A stretch of 64,000 nt of DNA from positions 5,289,001 to 5,353,000 of the forward strand of contig NZ_CP130319.1 in NCBI RefSeq assembly GCF_032271945.1, given 5' to 3'. The first letter of the stretch is position 1, and every line of letters starts with the position of its first letter. The notes beneath the pieces are model-generated. The model was not told the DNA's origin. It made no database searches and saw only the letters and a program-made list of their open reading frames with translations. This document shows positions 16,414 to 24,726 of the stretch, one piece after another. The position numbers and the translations under genes were made by a program. This DNA is from Paenibacillus sp. MBLB1832 (GTDB taxonomy: Bacteria > Bacillota > Bacilli > Paenibacillales > NBRC-103111).

Positions 16414-17255
16414 TGGATCGCCTCCGCCAGCTCTTCCATGGTCAGCGGAAGGGGTTGTAAAGTGATGCCTTGTTCTAGTAAATTCATCGCGGTTTGAATC
16501 GCAAAAGGCGGATCAAAGCCAAGCTCCACACAAGGCGAAATCTCATTCTCGTTCTGGTGCTTGCCCCCGTTTCCTCCACCATAAAAAAACGAACGCGGCT
16601 CCCCATCAAACGTAATTTTACCCGCTCCAAATCCGATTACACGGGTTGCATCCGCCACCTCTTCAAGCCGATGTGAAATCCAAACAATCGTTGTTCCGCG
16701 TTGATGGGCTTGACGCACAGCCTCGCGAACTTCGATGCGAGAAGCAGGGTCGAGCATCGCTGTGGGCTCATCCAGCAGCAGAATCTCTGGCTGCATGGCC
16801 AGTGCGGCTGCCAGATTAACGAGCTGCTTCTGGCCACCCGATAATGTAGCCATCGTGCGCTCTGGCGGTAAGGACAAGCCTACCGCAGCTAAGACATCCG
16901 CGTACCAGTTCCTCCGCTCTTCCGCCGTTAGCTCCTGAGCTTGCGGCAAGTAATCGAGTTCCTCCGCGATCGTTTCTCCTAGAAACTGTGCTTCTGGCAG
17001 CTGGAGTACGCCTCGAATCTTCGATGTCCCCGCTTCTGAACTGCGCTGTAGCTGCCCTTGCGACAACGGGTTCAGCCCCAGCAGCACGCTCGCTAGCGTG
17101 CTTTTGCCGCTTCCATTTGGGCCCACAACCGCAATCCATTCACCTTTATATATATCTAGCGAAACGCCCGACCATACGCGACGTCCTTCTCCCAATTCCG
17201 TTCGATAGACGATAGAGGCGTTCTTTAATGACAGTAATCTTTCATTTTTCAGCAT
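16404..17255 (-). CDS. ECF transporter ATPase EcfA
   Basis: 283 residues from the ATG at 17255; the upstream GTG at 17276 overlaps the ribosome site AAAGGGA. Walker A GPNGSGKST (45-53), signature LSGGQ (138-142), Walker B ILLLDEP (158-164), H-loop WISH. The C-terminal 45 residues extend past the ATPase fold, as is common in EcfA. With the fused EcfA-EcfT product it would form the heterodimeric ATPase of an ECF-type vitamin importer. It is divergent from bioY across a BirA operator, so biotin is the likely main substrate. Confidence 0.93.
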   Translation of the reverse strand: MLKNERLLSLKNASIVYRTELGEGRRVWSGVSLDIYKGEWIAVVGPNGSGKSTLASVLLGLNPLSQGQLQRSSEAGTSKIRGVLQLPEAQFLGETIAEELDYLPQAQELTAEERRNWYADVLAAVGLSLPPERTMATLSGGQKQLVNLAAALAMQPEILLLDEPTAMLDPASRIEVREAVRQAHQRGTTIVWISHRLEEVADATRVIGFGAGKITFDGEPRSFFYGGGNGGKHQNENEISPCVELGFDPPFAIQTAMNLLEQGITLQPLPLTMEELAEAIQCR

Positions 17256-17303
17256 ATGTAAAAAAGTCCCTTTCACTTTTCTATCAGTTGTGCTATCATC
17301 AGG

Positions 17304-17339
17304 ATTGTCAACTTGGTTCCTATGATATCGGTTGACAAT
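17304..17339. promoter_or_regulatory. BirA operator between ecfA and bioY
   Basis: ATTGTCAAC (17304-17312) and GTTGACAAT (17331-17339) are perfect inverted arms with an 18-bp gap, the same geometry as the classical biotin operator (TTGTAAAC...GTTTACAA). A further half-site GTTAACAAT lies at 17343-17351. Biotinyl-AMP-bound BirA should repress both divergent units when biotin is plentiful. Confidence 0.9.
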
Positions 17340-17375
17340 AAGTTAACAATATCAGAAACAGGAGTGGTCAACAAT

Positions 17376-17987
17376 ATGAAACTTACGTTACGTGGTGTTA
17401 TTTTCAGCGCATTGTTTGCGGCTATCCTCGTCTTATTCAGCTTTCTTAAAATTTCAGTAGGTTCCGAAGTGCCTATCACCCTGCAAACGTTAGCGGTTAT
17501 GCTCGCAGGCGGTTTGCTAGGCGCGCGTTACGGCTTCCTTAGCATGGCCCTCGTCGTAGTGCTTACAGCCATCGGTTTCCCGCTCCTTCATGGCAGTGGC
17601 GGTCTCGGCGTTGTCCTTGGACCTACGGGCGGCTTCATCATGATCTGGCCGTTCTCCGCCATGCTCATTGGTCTCATTTTACCTCGTATTCGTTTGAATG
17701 GCATCATGGGTTATTTCGCAGCGTTCCTTGTGCTTGAAGTTTTCGGTTCCCTCTTTCTTTATTTAGCTGGCGTACCGTGGTTAATGTATAAGGTTCCGTC
17801 CTACACACTTGCCAAAGCGTTGACAGCGGGATGCTGGCCGTTCCTGCCTGGCGATGCGATTAAAGCAATCGTTGCTGCGCTCATCATTGCGCCTGTTCGC
17901 CAAGTTTTCCCTCCACAACGTCTGACGGGATCATCCTCACATAGCGTTGTTCAAACTGACTCTAAACAAGAAGCTATCACTAGCTAA
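17376..17987 (+). CDS. bioY: Biotin transporter substrate-binding component BioY
   Basis: 203 residues from the ATG at 17376 behind AGGAGTGG. Six hydrophobic segments, and BioY landmarks: ISVGSEVPITLQTLAVMLAGGLLG, HGSGGLGVVLGPTGGFIMIWP, and a late FLPGDAIKAIVAALI. BioY is the membrane S component that binds biotin; it works alone at low rate or with an EcfAA'T module. The module is encoded divergently next door, and both share a BirA operator. The C-terminal tail of about 25 polar residues is not conserved. A terminator follows at 18008. Confidence 0.95.
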   Translation: MKLTLRGVIFSALFAAILVLFSFLKISVGSEVPITLQTLAVMLAGGLLGARYGFLSMALVVVLTAIGFPLLHGSGGLGVVLGPTGGFIMIWPFSAMLIGLILPRIRLNGIMGYFAAFLVLEVFGSLFLYLAGVPWLMYKVPSYTLAKALTAGCWPFLPGDAIKAIVAALIIAPVRQVFPPQRLTGSSSHSVVQTDSKQEAITS

Positions 17988-18007
17988 TCATCACGATTTC
18001 ATAGTAA

Positions 18008-18053
18008 AGGGCTGTCCGCCGAGTAGTTTAGCTACTGGTGGATGGCTCTTTTT
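18008..18053 (+). terminator. Terminator of bioY
   Basis: An imperfect long stem (18008-18026 pairing with 18032-18049, inner AGTAG / CTACT, outer AGGGC...CTCT) is followed by TTTTTAT. Confidence 0.8.
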
Positions 18054-18070
18054 ATGTTAGTTGGGAAAGT

Positions 18071-18255
18071 CTAAATGGAAATGTCCATCTATTTATAAAC
18101 CTATCATCCTCCTAGGCAAAAATAACTGGAAACATCCATTTATTTCGGCTCATCATCCGAGAAAATCGCAGAATCCATGAAATTAACTGGATATTTCCAT
18201 CTAGAACCACTTTTCAGTCTAAAATCGCTAAATTAGCTGTAGTTTTCCATTTAAA
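18071..18255. repeat. Four-element intergenic repeat, family A, locus 1
   Basis: Four 25-bp elements start at 18071, 18121, 18181 and 18231 (spacings 50, 60, 50). Elements 1-2 read like CTAAATGGA-N-TCCATCTATTT on the plus strand, and elements 3-4 read the same motif on the minus strand. The DNA between elements is unrelated. The same motif and geometry recur at 37038 and 39927. It lies between bioY and the secreted protein gene; no open frame explains it. Confidence 0.85.
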
Positions 18256-18421
18256 TGTTACGATCGGACTCTCAACTCTAAGCGCACCTCTTTACAGAAA
18301 AACAATCCATATACCCGTTCTCCGTCTCAGCTTTTGCTTCACTCTCCAATTTATTTTACCAACTGTCAAATTTGTAATGAAAATGAAATCTAACTTTCAT
18401 CTTGTTTTAATGTACAATGCC

Positions 18422-18493
18422 TATAATAAAAACCAACCCCCCTTTAAAATATATAACTTAGACCCGCAGCCCGTTGCTGTGGGTCATTTTTTT
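18422..18493 (+). other. Possible very short transcript: -10 box and orphan terminator
   Basis: A perfect TATAAT (18422-18427, with a poorly spaced TTGTTT at 18402) is followed 34 bp later by a hairpin terminator: GACCCGCAG / CTGTGGGTC (18461-18469 with 18477-18485) and ATTTTTTT. No coding frame ends here. It may be a leader attenuator of the secreted protein gene or a tiny RNA; the terminator is clear, the promoter is not. Confidence 0.5.
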
Positions 18494-18639
18494 GTGCGAG
18501 CGACTGCACTCGCGGACGCCCCCTCACACAATTTCCCACAATGTTACGATAGGATGTCCATAATCTTTCGGTACAGTAAGGGTGTAAGGGAGAGTACTCG
18601 TCCTTGCACGATACATATACCCGAAAGGAGTTTTCAACA

Positions 18640-19521
18640 ATGACATCCACATGGAAAAAACGTACCCTGCATGCGAGCATGCTCGCGATCCTGACGACCG
18701 TCGCACTCGGAGCGGTAAGTGCTTCTGCGGCAGATACAACCTCCACATCAATAGCGAAACCTAACAAAGTGTTTCACGTCGTGAAAGGCGAGGGGGTGAA
18801 AGGCGAATTCACAGCAGCAGCTCCTGCCCTGCACGTTCGATCGACTTTCGGCGGCTTATTGAGACAGCCTGCGCTTGAGCGCAATTACTTAAAGCTGCTA
18901 GCGAGCACATACTCCCCTGATACTCTCGCTGATTGGACGAAAGCTCTTGATGAGCGCAAGCAAGCCGAGGCAGATATGCCGAAGCCAACATTTGATAAAA
19001 GGGTCATCCTGAAGGATGGCGAGAATGTGAAAATCGAAGGCGATGGGCAAGTAGACAAGATGTTTTTCTCTAAGGATGGTTCATCTGCACCAGCGGACAT
19101 CAAGTTCTTCTCTAGGGATGGTTCCGCGGAGTCAGTAGAAGGTCTGCCGCCTCTTGAAGAACTGCCTGATCTCCCTGAACTCACACCTGTACAAGACGGC
19201 GAAGGCAAGACAGGACCTAAACGAATTATTATCCAGCACTCGGCTCCACTTGACGGCACAGCGCCAAAAGGTGTAACCAAAGTACTTCCAGTTGAGCCTG
19301 GTGCCGCTGGTGATATAATGATAGCAGCACCTGCGCTGCCAGAATCTTTTAAGCTTCAAGAGAAACTAGTTGAAGCGGTAGAAGCCGATAACGCAGAAGG
19401 TATCCGTACGGTTCTTGCTGATTTGTTGAAAGAATATGTGAAACAAACGGATGAGCTTCGTGAAATGGCGAAGAAAATTCAAGAAAAGCTTCCAACAGAA
19501 ACGGAAAAAGAGAACAAATAA
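18640..19521 (+). CDS. Secreted acidic protein of unknown function
   Basis: 293 residues from the ATG at 18640 (AAAGGAG nine bases upstream). A signal peptide (KKRT...hydrophobic core...VSASAA) predicts export with cleavage near residue 31. The mature protein is acidic, with repeated KMFFSKDG / IKFFSRDG segments, a Pro/Leu-Glu-rich stretch (GLPPLEELPDLPELTP) and a helical C-terminus (KLQEKLVEAVEADNAEGIRTVL). I do not recognise a family. It lies directly upstream of cssRS, the secretion-stress system, with a terminator in between, so it could be a product or sensor partner of that response; this is inference only. Confidence 0.8.
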   Translation: MTSTWKKRTLHASMLAILTTVALGAVSASAADTTSTSIAKPNKVFHVVKGEGVKGEFTAAAPALHVRSTFGGLLRQPALERNYLKLLASTYSPDTLADWTKALDERKQAEADMPKPTFDKRVILKDGENVKIEGDGQVDKMFFSKDGSSAPADIKFFSRDGSAESVEGLPPLEELPDLPELTPVQDGEGKTGPKRIIIQHSAPLDGTAPKGVTKVLPVEPGAAGDIMIAAPALPESFKLQEKLVEAVEADNAEGIRTVLADLLKEYVKQTDELREMAKKIQEKLPTETEKENK

Positions 19522-19562
19522 CTTCCGTTCACTGAGCCGTGGAGGCTTTGCAATACATAGAG

Positions 19563-19601
19563 GTGGACCGAGCGCATGCAGGCGTTTCGGCTCCACTTTT
19601 T
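19563..19601 (+). terminator. Terminator between the secreted protein gene and cssR
   Basis: Arms GTGGA and TCCAC (19563-19567 with 19592-19596) with an inner CCGA/TCGG part, followed by TTTTT. Confidence 0.65.
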
Positions 19602-19634
19602 GCTCATGTGTCAGGCATGGAAGGAGAAATGACG

Positions 19635-20336
19635 ATGTATAGCGTTTATTTAGTAGAAGATGAGGAACATCTGAGAGGTGTTTTGGCCGCTTATTTGGAA
19701 AAAGAGGGGTGGCAAGTGCGTTCGTTCCCGGACGGGACTTCGGCCCGTGATGCGATCTCGGAGCGGCCGGACTTGTGGGTCCTCGACATCATGCTGCCTG
19801 GCGTAGACGGCTTTCAGCTGATTCGTGAGATCAAAGCCGATCAACCAGCCCAGCCTGTGATCTTCATCTCAGCTCGCGATGCCGACATCGATCGCATCAT
19901 AGGCTTAGAGCTGGGCAGCGATGATTATATGGCGAAGCCCTTTCTGCCAAGGGAGCTGGTGATTCGCTCCCGCAAGCTGCTCGAGCGAGTCTATGCAGGC
20001 CAAAGCAGCACAAGGCTGTCAGCCTCCAATGAGTCGCGCAAAGCCAAGCTTATGACCGTTGCCGTGTACACCATCGACGAACCAGGTCGCACGGTCACCG
20101 ATCGTGATGGCACCATCGTCGACCTCACGTCCAAAGAATTCGAATTGCTGCTGTATCTCCTTCAGCATCACGGACAAGTCCTGGAACGCGAGCAGGTGCT
20201 GCGCGCGGTGTGGGGTATCGACTACTTCGGCACGGACCGTGTGGTCGATGATTTGGTGCGGCGATTGCGGCGCAAGCTGCCTGAACTGCGTTTAGAAACC
20301 GTATACGGATACGGGTATAGGATGGTGAAAGCATGA
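19635..20336 (+). CDS. cssR: Response regulator CssR-like
   Basis: 233 residues from the second ATG at 19635 (MYSVYLVEDEEHL), eight bases after AAGGAG; the ATG at 19629 is too close. Receiver domain with Asp51 in LWVLDIMLPGVDGF, then an OmpR-type DNA-binding domain. Very close to Bacillus CssR in several stretches: VIFISARDADIDRIIGLELGSDDY, KPFLPRELVIR and DYFGTDRVVDDLVRRLRRKLPEL. CssR answers to misfolded secreted protein and induces the HtrA-type quality-control proteases. Its stop overlaps the cssS start (ATGA). Confidence 0.92.
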   Translation: MYSVYLVEDEEHLRGVLAAYLEKEGWQVRSFPDGTSARDAISERPDLWVLDIMLPGVDGFQLIREIKADQPAQPVIFISARDADIDRIIGLELGSDDYMAKPFLPRELVIRSRKLLERVYAGQSSTRLSASNESRKAKLMTVAVYTIDEPGRTVTDRDGTIVDLTSKEFELLLYLLQHHGQVLEREQVLRAVWGIDYFGTDRVVDDLVRRLRRKLPELRLETVYGYGYRMVKA

Positions 20337-21907
20337 GACTTCAACTAGGCCGATGGCCGCTCGCCATGAAATTATGGGGCGCCTTCGCGGCGTTAACCCT
20401 CTTCATTTTTACTTTGCTCGGTGTGTTATTGCCTTGGACGTTGAAGGGCTTTTTCACCGAGCAGCTGTATGACATCTTGATGGATACACAGAGCGGTCTC
20501 CAAGTCGAAGCGACCGCGGGCCTCACACCTGCCTTCTCTTCATCTTGGTCACCACTGCCTGTAGATGGAGCGAAAATCCCTCATACCATTCAAAGCGGCG
20601 GTACGTTCATTGCCTCTGGCGAGAAAGACCCTGCAACCATCAAACGTCCAGGTGTTCGATTGAACCTATCCACTGACACACTGCCTGGCACGCCGCCTGA
20701 CGGTTCCGAGCCCGCCATACTGTCCACGCAAGCGATTGCACCGATCGGAGGTGCTATTACTGGCCCCTCCATTCGCCATTTCATGATCAATGGGGAACAA
20801 GCTGCAGAAGCCGCCAAAGCAACTGCTGGGACTACGGAGCCGGTCATGGCTGTAATTGAAAAGGATGCACTCGCCCAGCTCCAACCTGTAGCGAAATACA
20901 CGCGAACCATCGACAATAACAGTATCTTTTACGTCATTCGCAAAGAGATGGTTCAAGGCGCACCCAACTTCATCATCTCCTACGCATGGGGAAATTACCG
21001 CAATGACCTGATCCTCTCGATGTTCGGCAGGCTCATGCTGCTTATGGTCGCCCTGATCGTGGTCAGTTGGGTGCCCTGCTTGCTGCTGGCGCGCTATTTC
21101 ACCCGCCCGCTCGTTCAGATGGAACGCCATGTTGGACGCATGGCGGAGCGCGATTGGCATGAGCCCATTGAGACGGGGCGCAAGGATGAGATCGGCCGCC
21201 TCGGCCGAGCGATCGAATTGATGCGGCAGCGGCTTGTGAAGCAAGATCGTGCGCAGCAGTTTTTCTTGCAGCATACGTCCCATGAACTAAAAACACCAGT
21301 CATGGTGATCCGCAGCTACGCGCAATCGATCCAGGACGGTGTTTTTCCGAAGGGCACCTTGCGTGCCAGTATTGACGTTATTATGAAAGAAGGCGAACGC
21401 TTGGAGAAGCGCATTCGCGATCTGCTGCTGCTCAATAAGCTGAATTATTTCACAGCGAAGGAGAAGCCTTTCCTGCCTTTTGACGTGAAGCCCGTGCTCG
21501 AAGATGTCATTGAACGCCTTCGGTACAGACGGCCTGAACTGAAATGGGAGCTCGATATTCACGAGCACTCCCTCACAGGCGACCACGAGCAATGGAAGAT
21601 TGCGCTGGAAAATATGCTCGACAACCAGCTCCGCTATGCGGAGAGCTGCATTCGCGTCAGCGTGAAGCCTGCTCCTCATTTTGAAATTCGGATGCATAAC
21701 GACGGCCCGCTGCTCGATGAAGCCAGCGCAGATTCGCTGTTCGAACCGTTCCGCACCGGCGGCAAAGGGCAGTTCGGTCTTGGCTTAGCCATCGTGAAAC
21801 AGATTATGGATCACCACGGGATGAACGTTCGTACCGCCAATGAAGAGGATGGCGTCTCTTTTACCATTTTACCTGCTAACAATTCGGTCCGAAGCACTCA
21901 AACATAA
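20333..21907 (+). CDS. cssS: Sensor histidine kinase CssS-like
   Basis: 524 residues: membrane segment near residues 15-40, an external sensor region (about 45-215), a second membrane segment (about 225-250), a HAMP-like linker, HisKA with His317 in HTSHELKTPVMVIRSYAQSI, and an HATPase domain ending in GGKGQFGLGLAIVKQIMDHH. The kinase core resembles Bacillus CssS closely (KDEIGRLGRAIELMRQRLV, VFPKG), and the external loop is longer than in Bacillus. Its 3' end overlaps the convergent ABC permease gene by 39 bases. Confidence 0.92.
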   Translation: MRLQLGRWPLAMKLWGAFAALTLFIFTLLGVLLPWTLKGFFTEQLYDILMDTQSGLQVEATAGLTPAFSSSWSPLPVDGAKIPHTIQSGGTFIASGEKDPATIKRPGVRLNLSTDTLPGTPPDGSEPAILSTQAIAPIGGAITGPSIRHFMINGEQAAEAAKATAGTTEPVMAVIEKDALAQLQPVAKYTRTIDNNSIFYVIRKEMVQGAPNFIISYAWGNYRNDLILSMFGRLMLLMVALIVVSWVPCLLLARYFTRPLVQMERHVGRMAERDWHEPIETGRKDEIGRLGRAIELMRQRLVKQDRAQQFFLQHTSHELKTPVMVIRSYAQSIQDGVFPKGTLRASIDVIMKEGERLEKRIRDLLLLNKLNYFTAKEKPFLPFDVKPVLEDVIERLRYRRPELKWELDIHEHSLTGDHEQWKIALENMLDNQLRYAESCIRVSVKPAPHFEIRMHNDGPLLDEASADSLFEPFRTGGKGQFGLGLAIVKQIMDHHGMNVRTANEEDGVSFTILPANNSVRSTQT

Positions 21908-23794
21908 GACGAAATATCCGAAATAGATGGCCGCATAGAGCACAATGGTCGTCATGACGGGCACGAACAGATTCCCGCCAATTAATTGAATCGTCGTTAA
22001 AGCTTTCAGCACCATCACGCTGTGCACGACTCCCAGCACCAACGGCAGCATAAACACAAACAGGGTCATCTTCGCGATCGTTGTGCGAATTTCTTTGCGG
22101 CTCACACCAATTTTACGCAGCATCGCGTAGCGTTCCTTATCTTCATGCGTATCTGTCAGCTGTTTGAAATAAATCATGCAGCCTGTGGCAGCCAGAAACA
22201 CCAGTCCCAAGAAGCCGAGCGTAAATAAATCCAATCCGGCCGACTCCATGTTTTGTAGAAATTGAAAGTAGTACGAGGACATTGCGTTCTGCTCGTTTTT
22301 GAGCTTCATCAGCTCGTTCGAAGTTTGTTTGGTCGAACCTTGATCCTTGACGATATATCCTTTATATATTGCCAGATCCGCTCCTGGCTGCAGCTTCGCA
22401 AATAAGCTGTCGCTGACGATGAAGCAGGCATCAGGGAAGCTCCACGGAAGCACTCGACCGATGGCGAGCTGCGTTACAGTCAAGGTTTGGCTGCCTGCGG
22501 AAGCATGGAACCCAATCGTATTTCCAAGCACTTCTCTATCCGTAAAAGTGGCAAACCTCGGCTGAATCACCGCTGTATCATTGCCTTGCAGCTCAATTCG
22601 CAGCGGCCTGTCCAATGCCTCGGACGCCTTGTTATACATGGAAGCGGAGATCAGCTTAATCGGAACATCCGTTGGCGAATAACTAGAGGGATGATAATAA
22701 AAATTCGTCACATCGGCCTTTAACCGAATAATCGGGAGGTCGAGTTGCGCTGTGATCGGATGCTCGGCATCCTTTTCCACAACGTTACGGACTTGCGCAT
22801 CAAAGCCCCTCCCCTGTGAAATATGCATATACGAGAAGGGAGCCTCCTCCTCGGCATCTTCCTTCAGAGTTACGTATTCGCTGGAACCAACCGTTACCGC
22901 ACACAGCGTTAACGCGCTCAGCAGCGCAATCATCGTAAACATTCGCGTATTCCCACGAATCCGATACATGAGTTGTGCCGTCACGATCATATTCATGCCG
23001 GAATAGTATCGAGTCTTAACTTTCTGAGCTAGTTTCAAAATGAAAATAAGCGCATAGCGGAAGAGCAAATACGTCCCCGCGATTAGACAACCGAAAATGA
23101 GAAGGAAATTCCTCGCCATTTGCCCTGACGTCGTCATCGGTTGGAACACCGTGTAATAGCCTACTGCCAAAAGCACAACTGCCAACACCGCAGAGACCGC
23201 CGATGGTTTCGGCACGGACTCTCCTTCTTGCTCCGCTTTGAACAAATCGACAAGCTGAAACCGATAAATCAAACGATAGCTATGCATCGAGGTCACGCCA
23301 ATTATGAGGGCAAATACAAGCAAGGTGTTCAGAATCGCGTCTGGTGAAATACGGAATGAAACGTCAACACTAGCATCCAACAGCTTGAGGAACAGCATCG
23401 CGAACAGCTTGGATAACAACGTGCCCAGTACAATCCCGATCCCAACGGCGCCAATGCCCATCATGATATTTTCATATAGGAGCATCGTGCCAATCTTCCG
23501 CTTTCGCACGCCGAGCAAGGCGTATAAGCCGATTTCTTTCTTGCGCTTTTTCGTGAAGAAGGAGTTCGAATACCAGATAAACACAGCAGCGAACAAAATG
23601 AGAATGATCGAAGCCTGCTGGAATACCGAGCGCATCCCCTCCCATTTCTGCACATGTGCGGCAATTTCTTCACTGTACCGTAAGGAAACGAACGTATAGT
23701 AGATGACTACACTGAAAATCATGGAGATGAAGTAAATCCCGTAATTTTTGAGATTACCCAGGACGTTCCTGCGTGCGAGACTAAATAAGGTCAT
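21869..23794 (-). CDS. Bce-type ABC transporter permease
   Basis: 641 residues from the ATG at 23794, eight bases after GGGGG; the upstream GTG at 23803 lies in that ribosome site. FtsX-like family: a first membrane segment, two more near residues 50-80 and 105-150, others to about residue 310, a large external domain (about residues 310-520), and a C-terminal set of three. The layout of about ten segments with one large extracellular loop is that of BceB/YxdM permeases, which detoxify and sense peptide antibiotics such as bacitracin. It overlaps the ATPase gene by 14 bases. Confidence 0.9.
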   Translation of the reverse strand: MTLFSLARRNVLGNLKNYGIYFISMIFSVVIYYTFVSLRYSEEIAAHVQKWEGMRSVFQQASIILILFAAVFIWYSNSFFTKKRKKEIGLYALLGVRKRKIGTMLLYENIMMGIGAVGIGIVLGTLLSKLFAMLFLKLLDASVDVSFRISPDAILNTLLVFALIIGVTSMHSYRLIYRFQLVDLFKAEQEGESVPKPSAVSAVLAVVLLAVGYYTVFQPMTTSGQMARNFLLIFGCLIAGTYLLFRYALIFILKLAQKVKTRYYSGMNMIVTAQLMYRIRGNTRMFTMIALLSALTLCAVTVGSSEYVTLKEDAEEEAPFSYMHISQGRGFDAQVRNVVEKDAEHPITAQLDLPIIRLKADVTNFYYHPSSYSPTDVPIKLISASMYNKASEALDRPLRIELQGNDTAVIQPRFATFTDREVLGNTIGFHASAGSQTLTVTQLAIGRVLPWSFPDACFIVSDSLFAKLQPGADLAIYKGYIVKDQGSTKQTSNELMKLKNEQNAMSSYYFQFLQNMESAGLDLFTLGFLGLVFLAATGCMIYFKQLTDTHEDKERYAMLRKIGVSRKEIRTTIAKMTLFVFMLPLVLGVVHSVMVLKALTTIQLIGGNLFVPVMTTIVLYAAIYFGYFVLCLSASDRIVSR

Positions 23795-24548
23795 TAGCTC
23801 CACCCCCTAGTACCGAGAGCACATCCATTACTTTATTGAACAGTTCCTTGCGCGTCATCGATCCTTTATTTAACTCCGTGAACCATTTACCATCTTTAAT
23901 AAAAATCACACGCGTACAATAGCTCGCAGCGAAAGGATCATGCGTCACCATCAGAATGGTGGATCGATCTTGCTCGTTCAAGCTCTGCAAGCTTTCGAGC
24001 AGTTCCGTCGCAGATTTGGAATCCAAAGCGCCTGTCGGTTCATCCGCCAGCACGAGGCTGGGACTTGCGACAATCGCGCGGCAGGCGGCTGTGCGTTGTT
24101 TTTGACCACCGGAAATTTGGTACGGATACTTATCCATTAACCCTTCGAGTCCGAACTTCCGACTAATCTCTGTTACGCGGCACTCGATCTCTGTCACGCT
24201 TGTTCTGGCCAGCGCAAGGGGAAGCAGCATGTTCTCCTTCAGCGTCAACGTATCCAACAGATTATAATCTTGAAAAATGAAGCCCAGCTTATCGCGGCGG
24301 AAAGCCGCAAGCTCCCCCTCCTTCATTTTCGTTAAGGAGCTGCCATCTACCACAACATCTCCTGCCGTCGGCTGATCGATCGTAGCGAGGATGTTCAGCA
24401 GGGTTGTTTTGCCTGAGCCCGACGGCCCCATAATGCCTACAAATTCACCTTCGGTAATCGTTAAATCAATATCCTGCAGGGCCGTAAAAATGTTTCCTTT
24501 GGACCCATATACCTTCTTAATCCCTTTCGCTTCTACAATCGTTCTCAT
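23781..24548 (-). CDS. Bce-type ABC transporter ATPase
   Basis: 255 residues from the ATG at 24548, ten bases after GGAGG. LolD/BceA-like ATPase: Walker A GPSGSGKTT, Q-loop FIFQDYNLLDTLT, signature variant ISGGQKQR, Walker B LVLADEPTGALDSK, H-loop MVTHD. With the permease it forms the transporter half of a Bce module; such transporters are also the sensor for their two-component system. The regulatory genes are encoded divergently just upstream. Confidence 0.92.
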   Translation of the reverse strand: MRTIVEAKGIKKVYGSKGNIFTALQDIDLTITEGEFVGIMGPSGSGKTTLLNILATIDQPTAGDVVVDGSSLTKMKEGELAAFRRDKLGFIFQDYNLLDTLTLKENMLLPLALARTSVTEIECRVTEISRKFGLEGLMDKYPYQISGGQKQRTAACRAIVASPSLVLADEPTGALDSKSATELLESLQSLNEQDRSTILMVTHDPFAASYCTRVIFIKDGKWFTELNKGSMTRKELFNKVMDVLSVLGGGANDLI

Positions 24549-24623
24549 ATCGGTTGTTCCTCCAATTAGCATCGTTGCAACTTGATACTTCTATCCTACG
24601 ATATCCTCGCCAGGGCAACCATC

Positions 24624-24638
24624 GATGTAACTTACATC
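24624..24638. promoter_or_regulatory. Palindrome in the Bce divergent promoter region
   Basis: GATGTAA-C-TTACATC is a perfect 7-1-7 inverted repeat lying between the ABC operon and the regulator operon. It is a likely operator of the Bce-type response regulator, which would switch on the ABC genes. Confidence 0.6.
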
Positions 24639-24726
24639 TGGTATGGCTTACCTTACAATTTTGTCATGATTATGCTACCATGGCTGGGTAGAGATCACCA
24701 TTCGTCACGTTCAGGAGGCGGCAGCT

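Noticed and set aside
18071..18255. Degenerate CRISPR array at the four-element loci
   Set aside because: Only four diverged elements, fixed 50-60-50 spacing and inverted second half; CRISPR repeats are direct and nearly identical.
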